A stretch of DNA of 64,000 nucleotides from Dehalococcoidales bacterium (GCA_016926695.1 JAFGOB010000170.1:7042-71041), one strand, 5' to 3'. Counted from the stretch's first letter, positions 25,977-34,097 are shown. The notes: generated by a model from the sequence alone, not told the origin. A program made the numbers and translations.

Positions 25977-27668
25977 TTACTCAATTGAAATAATATAGTG
26001 ATAGAGAGGCTGGCCCCCGCAGGCTACATCGATATTAAGCTTATCATTGATCTGGTACATCATATCCCTGATTTCCCGGGCTGCCGGTAATTCAATATCG
26101 GCACCATAGTAGATTGAAACCGTTTCGGCTTCAGCCAGGCCAATCCGGTCCAGTATACCGGATATCAAGTTTTTAATGTCATCATCAACCGCTAAAATTT
26201 TTCCGTCCAGAAGCGCAAGGGCCTGACCCGATTGAATAGAAAAACCATTTATTTTGGTTGCCCGGATAGCCCTGGTTATCTCCAGGGTTTTCACCATGGA
26301 CCTGGATTCCTGCATCGCCTCCAGATTGGACTTGAGGTCCGCGTCCGGGTCGTATGAAAGCATGGCGGCTATGCCCTGGGGAATGGTGACGGCAGGAACG
26401 ACGCCGACCTCTTTAGAGGTCAATTCAGAGACCTGCTGGGCTACCAGAAGGAGGTTTTTGTCGTCGGGTAAAATAATCACCTTATCGGAGGCTACCGATT
26501 CGACTGCCTCCAGTACCTGCTTGGTGCTGGGATTCATAGTCGGTCCCCCCGGCACAATAGCTGCTACACCCAGGTTATTAAAGGCCTGGATAATTCCTTC
26601 GCCGGTGGCAATTGCCACTACCGATACTTCACGTACCGGTATTTTGCGGCTTTCTATCAGTTTTCTGAGGTCCATATTTTGCTCGTCCATATTACGGATG
26701 CTTACCGCTGAGATGGTCCCCAGGGAGAGAGCGTAATGGATGACGGGACTGGGATCCTGACAGTGTATATGTATTTTAACGACGGACTGATTGCCGGTGA
26801 CGATAAGCGATTGACCCATGTCCCGGATATGATTGCGAATGGCATCCTGATAAAGATCGTGCCCCTTCAAAAGGAACTCAGTACAGTAACCGAAGGGTAT
26901 TTCTTCTTCTGGGCCTTCTTCACTTTTGATTTCTACAGCATTCCCATCTTCCAGGACTGCTTCAATTATCCTGGACTTTCCGGTCTGCAAGCGGATTGTC
27001 TGATCGGTGAGGTACATTAAAGCACCTTCCAGAAGAATGTAAAGTCCCTGTCCCCCCGAATCCACCACTCCGGCTTCTTTAAGTACGGGCAGCAGATTGG
27101 GTGTATTGGCTACCGCTGTGGCAGCGGTCTCAACCGCTATTTCCATTACCCGGGTAACAGTAGCTTCGGACTGCTCCGCGAATTTACTGGTGGCAGCGGC
27201 TACCTCCTTGATAACCGTCAGGATAGTACCTTCTACCGGATTTTCAATACCCTCATAGGCCGTCCGGGCAGCACAGTTAAAGGCTTCGGCCAGGTCGGCC
27301 CCGCATAAAATCTGTTTTTCCGCCAGACTGCCGGCAATCCCCCTCCAGATCTGGCACAGAATAACACCACTGTTTCCCCTGGCTCCCATGAGGGCGCCGT
27401 AGGCCATACTCTGTGAAATTGCAGAAACAGTGGCACTATGCAAGTGATCGGAGGAAGCGATCTCTTCCAGACTGGACCGCATAGTCAGCAGCATATTTGT
27501 GCCCGTGTCTCCATCCGGGACAGGAAAGACATTCAAAATGTTAACATCGGACTCGCTTTTGGCAAACCAGTCCACAGCGAAGGTGAACATTTCCCTGAAG
27601 GTACGGCCATCTATATACTGATGATTTTGCCTTTCTTGATTCATGTTTCGATCCATAATTCTGACCAT
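25977..27668 (-). CDS. fakA: Fatty acid kinase catalytic subunit, DAK1/DegV-like (FakA/YloV)
   Basis: 563 residues. The N-terminal DhaL (DAK2) domain has the magnesium/ATP motif PVPDGDTGTNM and GARGNSGVI; the central region holds EGTILTVIKE and DSGGQGLY; the C-terminal half is the FakB-docking and EDD-like part found in FakA (GDGINEIFKE-like GEGIIQAF, ENYAYVI-like IGDRIG). It phosphorylates FakB-bound fatty acids for acyl transfer to glycerol phosphate or ACP. Several in-frame starts exist; the ATG at 27668 has GGAG 11 bases upstream, while TTG 27707 overlaps fabG. The exact start is uncertain. Confidence 0.9.
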   Translation of the reverse strand: MVRIMDRNMNQERQNHQYIDGRTFREMFTFAVDWFAKSESDVNILNVFPVPDGDTGTNMLLTMRSSLEEIASSDHLHSATVSAISQSMAYGALMGARGNSGVILCQIWRGIAGSLAEKQILCGADLAEAFNCAARTAYEGIENPVEGTILTVIKEVAAATSKFAEQSEATVTRVMEIAVETAATAVANTPNLLPVLKEAGVVDSGGQGLYILLEGALMYLTDQTIRLQTGKSRIIEAVLEDGNAVEIKSEEGPEEEIPFGYCTEFLLKGHDLYQDAIRNHIRDMGQSLIVTGNQSVVKIHIHCQDPSPVIHYALSLGTISAVSIRNMDEQNMDLRKLIESRKIPVREVSVVAIATGEGIIQAFNNLGVAAIVPGGPTMNPSTKQVLEAVESVASDKVIILPDDKNLLLVAQQVSELTSKEVGVVPAVTIPQGIAAMLSYDPDADLKSNLEAMQESRSMVKTLEITRAIRATKINGFSIQSGQALALLDGKILAVDDDIKNLISGILDRIGLAEAETVSIYYGADIELPAAREIRDMMYQINDKLNIDVACGGQPLYHYIISIE

Positions 27669-27699
27669 CGGACGAACATCTCCATTTTGATTATATTCC

Positions 27700-28446
27700 T
27701 CAGGCAAGGCCTCCGTCGATACTGATCACCTGCCCTGTAATATAACCGGCCCTATCCGATACCAGGAAGGCTACAAGGTCAGCCACCTCCTGAGGATTGC
27801 CCGTACGCTTGAGAGATGTACGTGCGATAACCTGATCCTTGACTTCACGGGGAAGGTCTGAAGTCATTCTGGTGGCTATTATTCCCGGTGCTACAGCATT
27901 GACCGTAATATTACGGGAGCCAACCTCGGAAGCCAGGCTGCGTGTAAAAGCTATCAGCCCGCCTTTTGAAGCAGAGTAGTTAATCCTGCCCATATTCGCG
28001 ATGATACCCGCAACCGAGGCAATATTGACGATTCTTCCCTGTCCGAGACCCAGCATTGAGCGCAATACGTACCTGGTGCACAGAAAGGCGCTTTTCAAAT
28101 TGGTGTTCATAACGGAGTCCCACTGTTCTTCGGACATACGCAGGACAAGCGCATCACGAGTTATTCCGGCATTATTCACCAGAATATCTATTTTTCCCCA
28201 TTTTTGAATAATGCCCGCTACGGCATTTTTTACCTGATCGTTGTCCGTAACGTCTCCCGGCGAGTACAGGGCCTCCGCACCCCTGGCTTTGATTTCGTTT
28301 ACCACATCAACGGCATCAGTAACGCCATCCAGGTCGTTTACCGCTACCCTGGCTCCCATTTCAGCCAGCTTGAGAGCGACAGCCCTGCCTATTCCGTGTC
28401 CCGCTCCTGTTACCATGGCAGTCCTGTTTTGCAGTTCAGAGTTCAT
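27700..28446 (-). CDS. fabG: 3-oxoacyl-[ACP] reductase (FabG-type SDR)
   Basis: 248 residues. NADPH-dependent reductase of fatty-acid elongation; the motifs are TGAGHGIGR, NNAGITRD, the catalytic Ser in NIASVAG, YSASKGG and the GQVISIDGG end. Ile/Met-rich dimer segments match FabG more than other SDRs. First gene of the fatty-acid kinase operon; its promoter (TTGACA 28542-28537, TATTTT 28519-28514, spacing 17) is followed by a degenerate copy of the 21-bp operator seen at the divergent SDR. Confidence 0.9.
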   Translation of the reverse strand: MNSELQNRTAMVTGAGHGIGRAVALKLAEMGARVAVNDLDGVTDAVDVVNEIKARGAEALYSPGDVTDNDQVKNAVAGIIQKWGKIDILVNNAGITRDALVLRMSEEQWDSVMNTNLKSAFLCTRYVLRSMLGLGQGRIVNIASVAGIIANMGRINYSASKGGLIAFTRSLASEVGSRNITVNAVAPGIIATRMTSDLPREVKDQVIARTSLKRTGNPQEVADLVAFLVSDRAGYITGQVISIDGGLA

Positions 28447-28483
28447 TTAACGGTTTCCTCTGGGATAATCAATTAACAACTAT

Positions 28484-28504
28484 ATACCTAGAATGTCTAT
28501 GTAC
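28484..28504. promoter_or_regulatory. Imperfect operator copy in the fabG leader
   Basis: ATACCTAGA-ATG-TCTATGTAC, 16 of 18 arm bases matching the perfect palindrome at 28614-28634. It lies about 10 to 30 bases downstream of the fabG -10 box (read on the minus strand), a position where a bound repressor would block transcription. Confidence 0.55.
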
Positions 28505-28513
28505 TATGCCCTT

Positions 28514-28542
28514 AAAATATACCATTGCACGATTATTGTCAA
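28514..28542 (-). promoter_or_regulatory. Sigma-70-type promoter of the fabG-fakA-fakB operon
   Basis: TTGACA (28542-28537) and TATTTT (28519-28514) on the minus strand, separated by exactly 17 bases. The start of transcription would be near 28507. Confidence 0.6.
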
Positions 28543-28586
28543 TAGCATGTTTTCTACAATTCGTTCCGGTCTGCTATTTCACGGCC

Positions 28587-28634
28587 TTGACAAGGTGCGC
28601 TTTTCATGTAAAAATACCTAGATATTCTAGGTAT
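28587..28634 (+). promoter_or_regulatory. Promoter with perfect 21-bp palindromic operator for the divergent SDR
   Basis: TTGACA at 28587-28592 is followed 17 bases later by a weak AAAAAT -10. Directly after is ATACCTAGA (28614-28622), TAT, TCTAGGTAT (28626-28634), a perfect 21-bp palindrome covering the predicted start site. The same sequence in degenerate form lies at 28484-28504 in front of fabG, so one unknown repressor probably controls both divergent units. Confidence 0.65.
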
Positions 28635-28642
28635 ATGCAAGG

Positions 28643-28733
28643 CCGTATTTCAAGCTGCCAGGTCTATCTTGAAAAAGGGTACGGAAAGCGGTTTTTGTGC
28701 TAATGTACTCCTGTCATCGCAGGAGGGTTTTTT
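28643..28733 (+). ncRNA. Structured leader ending in a Rho-independent terminator
   Basis: Starting about 20 bases after the predicted start site, CCGTA-TTTCAAG (28643-28654) pairs with CTTGAAA and, after a five-base bulge, TACGG (28668-28684). A second hairpin CTCCTG/CAGGAG (28708-28713, 28720-28725) is followed by GG and six T. The terminator precedes the SDR start (28840), which is the layout of a transcription-attenuating leader or a small RNA of about 110 nt. No known riboswitch class was recognised. Confidence 0.5.
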
Positions 28734-28839
28734 GCGTTCCAGCCTGCATCGAAAAGTACTGATTCCGGTCCGGATGGATAGTGAATTGGCCAACGCGTGT
28801 TATGCCTGTATTAGTGATCTAAACAAGGAACGGTATGAA

Positions 28840-29580
28840 ATGAGACTGAAAAAGCGGGTTGCCGTTGTGACGGGAGCGAGAAGAGGCCTGGGACGCGCTA
28901 TAGCGCTGGGGCTTGCCAGGGAAGGGGCCGACTGTGCGATATGCGATGTTGATGCGGATGACTGCGCCGAAGTTAAGCGTGAAATCGAGGCGGCAGGGGG
29001 AAAGGGGCTGGCTTTTTGCTGCGATGTAACCAAAAGGGAAGAGGTAGATTCCATGATTCGAAAGACGGTGGAAGTCTTCGGGAAACTGGATATCCTGGTA
29101 AATAACGCAGCCAGGGCCGATTTCAAGCCGTTTATGCGTTTGAAGGATGATGACTGGGATGCCGTCATGGATGCCAACCTTAAGGGCCAGTTTATTTGCG
29201 CCCAGGCGGCAGCCAGGGCCATGATCAAGAACAGGTGGGGAAGAATCATCAATATCGCCTCCATTTCTTCGGGATTCGGCAATGCTTTTCCCCTGATGTC
29301 CCATTATACCGCTTCAAAAGGCGGGGTAATCGGTCTGACCAGGGCATTGGCGCTGGAACTGGCGCCCTATGATATAAATGTAAATGCGGTATGTCCCGGG
29401 GCTATCGATACGGGTCTGATACCCAAGGAAATGACACAAAGGATGGTTGCCAGGATACCCAAAGGCAGGCTGGGACGTCCGGAAGAAGTAGCCAACCTGG
29501 TAGTATTTTTGGCCTCCCAGGAGTCCGAGTACATGACGGGATCAGCCCTGGTTATAGACGGAGGGTGGCTGTCAGGCTGA
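28840..29580 (+). CDS. Short-chain dehydrogenase/reductase (FabG/gluconate-dehydrogenase-like)
   Basis: 246 residues from the ATG at 28840. NAD(P)-binding TGARRGLGR, NNAARADF, catalytic Ser in NIASISSG, YTASKGG (Tyr-x3-Lys) and a C-terminal GSALVIDGGW. The Ala-Ala in NNAA where FabG has NNAG suggests an alcohol or sugar-acid dehydrogenase rather than the chain-elongation enzyme. AAGGAA lies nine bases before the ATG. The frame opens upstream to 28669, but that part is not SDR-like and contains the leader terminator. Substrate unknown. Confidence 0.83.
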   Translation: MRLKKRVAVVTGARRGLGRAIALGLAREGADCAICDVDADDCAEVKREIEAAGGKGLAFCCDVTKREEVDSMIRKTVEVFGKLDILVNNAARADFKPFMRLKDDDWDAVMDANLKGQFICAQAAARAMIKNRWGRIINIASISSGFGNAFPLMSHYTASKGGVIGLTRALALELAPYDINVNAVCPGAIDTGLIPKEMTQRMVARIPKGRLGRPEEVANLVVFLASQESEYMTGSALVIDGGWLSG

Positions 29581-29744
29581 GGTGCTTGAACAGGCTATTC
29601 GCTATTCGATACCGGATAGACCGGGGATCATGACAACAGGGAATGAATAGACAGTTCTCACCCGGTCCCGGTTGAGGCCGGGACAAAGCGCCAAAGATAA
29701 ATGAGACTTAAAGACAGGCAGTAACCTGATCAAGGAGATTCAGT

Positions 29745-31013
29745 ATGCTAAATTCCATTGAGCGAAAAAGTAAAATCAATTCACTGGTGAGGTCCTGCCG
29801 TGTAATTGAAAAGCTGAACAAAAACCGGCCTGACGTCAGCCAGAGCGAATTACTGAATTACCGCATGATGACATCCTATTTTACCCGGGTCATGAACGCC
29901 AAAGAAGAGGGAAAGCCGCTGGCGCTGCATACCGTTTTTTTGCCGGCGGAAATCCTTTATGCGATGGATATTGTGCCCATGCACGCCGAGACCACAAGCT
30001 GGATGACGGCTATTTTTACGGAGGGTTGTGCCGATGTGCTGGCCGAATCAGCCAGGCTCGGGCTGGCCAGCGAGATCTGTTCCGCGCACCGCGGTCTGGC
30101 CGGAGCCTACGGGCTGAAGGCATTACCAAGGCCGGACGTGGTCCTGTGGTCCAGCCTGATGTGCGACAACACGGCCAAAAGCGGTGAACTGCTGATGGAA
30201 ATGAACCATTGTCCCGGTTTTTTCCTGGACGATCCCTTTGAACCGACGCAAAATGAAATGAGCTACCTGGTAAATGAACTGAAGGATATGATCGCTTTCC
30301 TGGAGAAGCAGACCGGCCACAGGATGGACTGGGACAAACTATCCGGCATCGTGGCAACGATGGACCGGCAAATCAGTCTGACCAGGGAAATCAACGAACT
30401 GCGTAAATCGGTACCCAGTCCCTTTCCTCCCCAGCGCTTTTTCGATCTGCTGATGAACCACTATCTTTTTCCGGGACAGCCGGAGGCCGTTGAGTTCCTG
30501 GAAACGCTTAAGGCCGAGATGACTTTAAAGGCAGCAGAGGGCAAGGGGGTATGTGAAAGGGAGCGTTTCAGGCTGATGACTCTGCTTGTTCCGCCGATGT
30601 TCGCGCTGGGATTTCTGGGATCATTGCCCGGCCAGTACGGCGCGGTAAGCGTGGTGGAACCTCTTTTCAGCCTCTGGAACGAAGCACGGCTGGACCCGCA
30701 AAAACCGCTGGAGAGCGTTGCCCGGAAGATATTCATGTTCCCGGAAATGTGTATGTACGGGCATATGGACGACCGTGTGGTCAAGGCTACGGCATCCGTT
30801 GCCAGCGAATATAAAGTGGATGGGGCCATATGTTACGCTCATCTTGGATGCAGGCAGGGGAACGGCGTAATAAAGGTATTTAAAGAGGTTTTGAATAAAA
30901 TCGATGTACCCATGCTGACTGTTGACTGTGATATTCTTGATCCCACCGTCGCCTCGGTAGAAGATATGAGATCACGCCTGGAGCAGTTTTTCGAGCTGCT
31001 GGAAGACCGCTGA
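29745..31013 (+). CDS. 2-hydroxyacyl-CoA dehydratase D-component family protein (HgdB/BcrC-like)
   Basis: 422 residues. Conserved family segments: an N-terminal EEGKPLALHTVFLPAEILYAMDIVPMH, the Cys-containing DVLAESARLGLASEICSAHRG and SSLMCDNTAKSGELL, and the late DGAICYAHLGCRQGNG. In the family these cysteines hold a 4Fe-4S cluster in a subunit of radical dehydratases or class I benzoyl-CoA reductases. The partner subunit and the ATP-dependent activator are absent in this window, so the enzyme needs partners elsewhere or has another role. AAGGAG lies eight bases before the ATG. An SDR precedes it and FmdB follows. Confidence 0.85.
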   Translation: MLNSIERKSKINSLVRSCRVIEKLNKNRPDVSQSELLNYRMMTSYFTRVMNAKEEGKPLALHTVFLPAEILYAMDIVPMHAETTSWMTAIFTEGCADVLAESARLGLASEICSAHRGLAGAYGLKALPRPDVVLWSSLMCDNTAKSGELLMEMNHCPGFFLDDPFEPTQNEMSYLVNELKDMIAFLEKQTGHRMDWDKLSGIVATMDRQISLTREINELRKSVPSPFPPQRFFDLLMNHYLFPGQPEAVEFLETLKAEMTLKAAEGKGVCERERFRLMTLLVPPMFALGFLGSLPGQYGAVSVVEPLFSLWNEARLDPQKPLESVARKIFMFPEMCMYGHMDDRVVKATASVASEYKVDGAICYAHLGCRQGNGVIKVFKEVLNKIDVPMLTVDCDILDPTVASVEDMRSRLEQFFELLEDR

Positions 31014-31039
31014 CGGGTACCTTCCTGCAAGGCCCAGCA

Positions 31040-31073
31040 TTGACTTTAGTTTAGTAAAAACACTAAACTAAAG
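31040..31073 (+). promoter_or_regulatory. Promoter overlapped by a 30-bp inverted repeat, upstream of fmdB-like gene
   Basis: CTTTAGTTTAGT (31044-31055) and ACTAAACTAAAG (31062-31073) are perfect inverted copies around AAAAAC. A -35 TTGACT (31040-31045) and a -10 TAAACT (31064-31069), spaced 18, lie in and at the edge of the repeat, so a bound dimeric repressor would block the polymerase. The repeat is built of two TTAGT units per arm. Confidence 0.65.
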
Positions 31074-31087
31074 ATGAGGGGAGAGAT

Positions 31088-31321
31088 ATGCCATTATACG
31101 AGTATCTTTGCAAGGAATGTAAGAAAAAATTCGAGCTGATACGGCCGTTCAGCAAGGCTAATGAAGAGGTTAATTGTCCGCAATGCCAGAAGAAGGCCGA
31201 GCGGATAATATCCACCTGCTATTGCATGACGATCGGCGAATCCGGCACTCCGCAGCAAATAGGTGGGAGCACCTCATGTTCGTCATGCAGTTCAGGGAAC
31301 TGCGCAAGCTGTAAAAACTAA
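31088..31321 (+). CDS. FmdB-family zinc-ribbon protein
   Basis: 77 residues with a rubredoxin-like zinc ribbon, CKECKKKFE at 8-16 and CPQCQKKAE at 30-38, opening MPLYEYLC as the family does. A Cys/Ser/Gly tail (SCSSCSSGNCASCKN) adds four cysteines, typical of these proteins. They are called putative formate-metabolism regulators but the role is unproven. GGGGAGAG precedes the ATG. The DUF763 gene follows after 12 bases, so both are probably driven by the inverted-repeat promoter. Confidence 0.9.
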   Translation: MPLYEYLCKECKKKFELIRPFSKANEEVNCPQCQKKAERIISTCYCMTIGESGTPQQIGGSTSCSSCSSGNCASCKN

Positions 31322-31333
31322 CAGGTAAGTAAA

Positions 31334-32437
31334 ATGCCTGCCGGAAATGGTCCAGGAAGAACGGGGATAGCCTATCTGCCTTTGCACGGAGGCAAAGCAC
31401 CACCCTGGCTGTTCCAGCGCATGGTAAAGCTTTCGCGGCAGATTACAATTGCCATTGTCGAAGAATACGGCCCCTGTGAAATGCTGAAAAGGCTTTCGCA
31501 TCCTTTCTGGTTTCAGGCCTTTGGTTGTGTTCTTGGATTTGATTGGCACAGCAGCGGAGTTACCACGACCCTTTGTGGTGCTTTGAAAGAAGGAATCAGG
31601 GGACTGGAAAAAGACCTGGGTTTTTTTATCGCCGGCGGTAAAGGCCGTACATCACGCCAGACACCGTTAGAGATAGAAAGCTGGGGAGACAAGCTTTCCC
31701 TGGACCCTGTACCCCTGGTCTATGCCAGCCGGATGGCTGCCAAGGTTGATACCTCCGCTCTACAGGACGGATACCAGTTATACCATCACTGCCTCATGTT
31801 TACTTCCGGAGGGGCCTGGGCCGTGGTACAGCAGGGAATGAATGAAGAAAACCATTATGCCCGCAGATACCACTGGCTGGGTGAGTCCGTAACCGATTTC
31901 GTAAATGAACCCCATGCGGCCATATTATCGGAAAGCAGGGGAAATACACTCAACCTGGTAGCCGCTGAGAGCGGGACGGCCAGAGGCACCATTACAGAAA
32001 TAGCTACCGGTCAGAAACCGGAGTCTTTGCTGGACCAGCTCAAGAGCCTGACAACCCTGGAATTACCGGCCAGACACCGCATAAAGGTCAATGATCTTCA
32101 TCCTGACAGTATAGCCAAAATCCTCCTGAGTACATATGAAAAGCAACCTTGTAATTTTGAGCAATTGTTAGGGTTGCAGGGGGTAGGCCCGAAGACGATT
32201 CGCGCTTTAAGCCTCATCTCCGAGATAATTTACGGTGTAGCGCCGAGCTACCGGGATCCCGTACGATATACCTTTGCCCATGGTGGAAAGGACGGGATAC
32301 CCTTCCCCGTGGACCGTTCCACCTACGATCAATCTATTGAAATACTTACCAGGGCTATTAACCGAGCATCTATTTCCCTGTCGGAGAAGAAAGAGGTCTT
32401 TCACCGTTTGACCCGCATTACCAGGCAGCCAGGATGA
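31334..32437 (+). CDS. DUF763-family protein
   Basis: 367 residues, soluble. The N-terminal block RTGIAYLPLHGGKAPPWLFQRM, the RLSHPFWFQAFGCVLGFDWHSSGVTTTLCGALKE block and the IAGGKGRTSRQTP turn are the family signatures. A helix-hairpin-helix, LLGLQGVGPKTIRALSLISEI (about 275-297), suggests nucleic acid contact. Distribution is mainly archaea and thermophilic or anaerobic bacteria. Function unestablished. It is downstream of FmdB by 12 bases, with no promoter between, so probably co-transcribed. Confidence 0.9.
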   Translation: MPAGNGPGRTGIAYLPLHGGKAPPWLFQRMVKLSRQITIAIVEEYGPCEMLKRLSHPFWFQAFGCVLGFDWHSSGVTTTLCGALKEGIRGLEKDLGFFIAGGKGRTSRQTPLEIESWGDKLSLDPVPLVYASRMAAKVDTSALQDGYQLYHHCLMFTSGGAWAVVQQGMNEENHYARRYHWLGESVTDFVNEPHAAILSESRGNTLNLVAAESGTARGTITEIATGQKPESLLDQLKSLTTLELPARHRIKVNDLHPDSIAKILLSTYEKQPCNFEQLLGLQGVGPKTIRALSLISEIIYGVAPSYRDPVRYTFAHGGKDGIPFPVDRSTYDQSIEILTRAINRASISLSEKKEVFHRLTRITRQPG

Positions 32438-32626
32438 TATCCCTGTCCTTCTTCGGGATACGGCTAACGCAGGTTGCCGCAGAATCTCAGATTTAAGAGA
32501 CTCTCACGTCGGGCTACGCCCTCCTCAGAGTGGACAAAATATGGCATTTTTTCGACAATCTCAAAAAAGCGATATTGGTCCTGTTTTTAGGGATTCAGAG
32601 ACCGTTTATCAGGGGGCTTTAGTACA

Positions 32627-33298
32627 TCAGGGCGACTTTTTCAAATAAACAAGCGCGGAAAAACCCAGGATCAAGGTAATTACAATCATGAAGGCTGTAC
32701 AGATTATAGCAGCGTCAAACCAGAATGGTCCCGGAAAAAGAAGCAGCATATAACCACTGGCTGACCAGTATGGATTGGTAAAGATCAGGTGATGCAAGCG
32801 GATAAAAAGGTCGTTAAAATCAATAATAAAGGCCATACTGACGATAATGGTCAGAATGAGGGTCAACCCGGTACCCAGAAAGACGTTTCTGCATAACAGC
32901 TTCCTGTATATTCCTCCCCGGTAAAATATGCCGGGGATAACGCAGGCCATAAAGAGGCAGAAAGCAACCAGCATTACGGTGTAGTCCATACGGATCAAGT
33001 TTTTGACATCCCTGAAATGGATTTGTTCTTCGGGCGTGAATAATTCAAAGGACTGTTCATCCCGTACGACGACAATCCGCCAGTACTCGTCTGAAGAGTT
33101 GATGTAGCGTACCCAGTCCAGGGAAATCCGGCTTAGTTCCTCATTTGATAATTGGGTGGTCCGGCTGACATCGAACTTGTTAAAGCCATATTCCAGTATC
33201 CACGAGCTATTAAAGCCCCATACCAGACTGCCCGACAGCAATAATACCGGTATGCAAACAACGAAAAGGCCGCTTATAATCGTCCTGACAGCTTTCAA
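32627..33298 (-). CDS. DUF1461 (TIGR01906-type) integral membrane protein
   Basis: 223 residues from TTG 33298, which has GGAG eight bases upstream; an earlier TTG (33334) has none. A first membrane helix at about 5-27 is followed by an extracellular domain (about 30-105) containing LSNEELSRISLDWVRYINSSDE and the LFTPEEQIHFRDVKNLI stretch, which are diagnostic, then four helices to the C-terminus. The role is unknown. It is convergent with DUF763. The intergenic gap to it holds two small hairpins (32438-32460 and GGGC-TAC-GCCC near 32505). Confidence 0.85.
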   Translation of the reverse strand: MKAVRTIISGLFVVCIPVLLLSGSLVWGFNSSWILEYGFNKFDVSRTTQLSNEELSRISLDWVRYINSSDEYWRIVVVRDEQSFELFTPEEQIHFRDVKNLIRMDYTVMLVAFCLFMACVIPGIFYRGGIYRKLLCRNVFLGTGLTLILTIIVSMAFIIDFNDLFIRLHHLIFTNPYWSASGYMLLLFPGPFWFDAAIICTAFMIVITLILGFSALVYLKKSP

Positions 33299-33534
33299 AC
33301 AGATATCTCCAGTAAAAATTCTACCTATTATCAATTTGAATGCAAAACATGCGCATTAGTCAAATTTTAAGCGGGAAAATATAAGCATCTATTAACAAAT
33401 TTAAGGACTTTTTAAACACCACGATTGTCGATATGCGAAAATTGTTACTTTTTTGTTACCTTATTTAACCGTTTCTTAATATTTACTTGATAATTGTCAC
33501 CTATATTTAACTAATGTGCAATATAATACCTTAA

Positions 33535-33550
33535 TGTGATATATGTCACA
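33535..33550. promoter_or_regulatory. Perfect Crp-type binding site TGTGA-N6-TCACA
   Basis: TGTGATATATGTCACA matches the E. coli Crp core exactly. The Crp-like protein at 39286 has R-E-V-V-N-R in its recognition helix, the residues that read TGTGA. It lies 237 bases upstream of the DUF1461 start and about 380 before the zinc-ribbon gene. Confidence 0.6.
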
Positions 33551-33752
33551 AATCAGGTTTGGATAAACCGTCAACTAGAATAAATGTTCCTCGATAGGGT
33601 AACTCGCATAAGTATTTGACAAACGTATTATGTAGATATAACATTTATATTCGTGTCGATTAAAGTTGAATGTAAAAAAGGAATATCAGGCGGCGGGTGA
33701 ATAAAAATAATTGCGCGAACATGGGGAATTTTTATTATACATCCGGGATAAT

Positions 33753-33810
33753 CTCCTGGAAACATGTTATATATCGAGGCGGAAAGGCCGAGGAAACATG
33801 TCTCCAGGAG
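33753..33810 (+). repeat. Long imperfect hairpin followed by TAATTTT
   Basis: CTCCTGGAAACATGT (33753-33767) pairs with ACATGTCTCCAGGAG (33796-33810), one A-C mismatch, around a 28-base loop containing GGCGGAAAGGCC. It is followed by TAATTTTGT. It could be a terminator or part of an RNA. Confidence 0.45.
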
Positions 33811-33926
33811 TAATTTTGTAAGCTAATCCGGCATATCCGATGAAGATCAGAATTTATTTGGAATTAAAGGTTAGTGGAAGAATAAAGATCAAGTACAAAT
33901 TATGGAGGATAATCAAGAAAAAAGAA

Positions 33927-34097
33927 ATGTTAACTCACAAACAATGTCCCAAGTGCAAAGGCAATATCTACTTAAGCGCCGACTATTATGGAAGATACGA
34001 GCAGTGTTTGCAGTGCGGTTATACCTGTGACCTGGATACGCTCGAAGACCATAAAAAGAAAGCGGTAACACTGAAAGAAAAATCTATCCCGGCTTAA
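33927..34097 (+). CDS. Small zinc-ribbon protein
   Basis: 56 residues. CPKCKGNIYLSADYYGRYEQCLQCGY has the CxxC-x18-CxxCG spacing of a zinc ribbon similar to those in transcription or DUF proteins of anaerobes. The chosen ATG (33927) has only a weak AAGAAA box. The frame is open from 33840, adding a basic stretch without a better ribosome-binding site. It ends in a charged tail (DHKKKAVTLKEK). Likely DNA/RNA-linked or regulatory; family not recognised. Confidence 0.55.
   Translation: MLTHKQCPKCKGNIYLSADYYGRYEQCLQCGYTCDLDTLEDHKKKAVTLKEKSIPA

Larger units (their letters stand above)
33299..33926. other. Intergenic region, 628 bases, no gene seen
   Basis: Long A+T-rich region between the DUF1461 gene and the zinc-ribbon gene. 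It contains the perfect Crp-type site at 33535-33550 and the long imperfect hairpin at 33753-33810, described separately. A basic 29-residue extension upstream of the zinc ribbon is open from 33840 but has no ribosome-binding site. No RNA gene was recognised. Confidence 0.6.

Noticed and set aside
28669..28839. 57-residue N-terminal extension of the SDR at 28840
   Set aside because: Not SDR-like, contains the leader terminator; the ATG at 28840 starts the normal first strand and has a ribosome-binding site.
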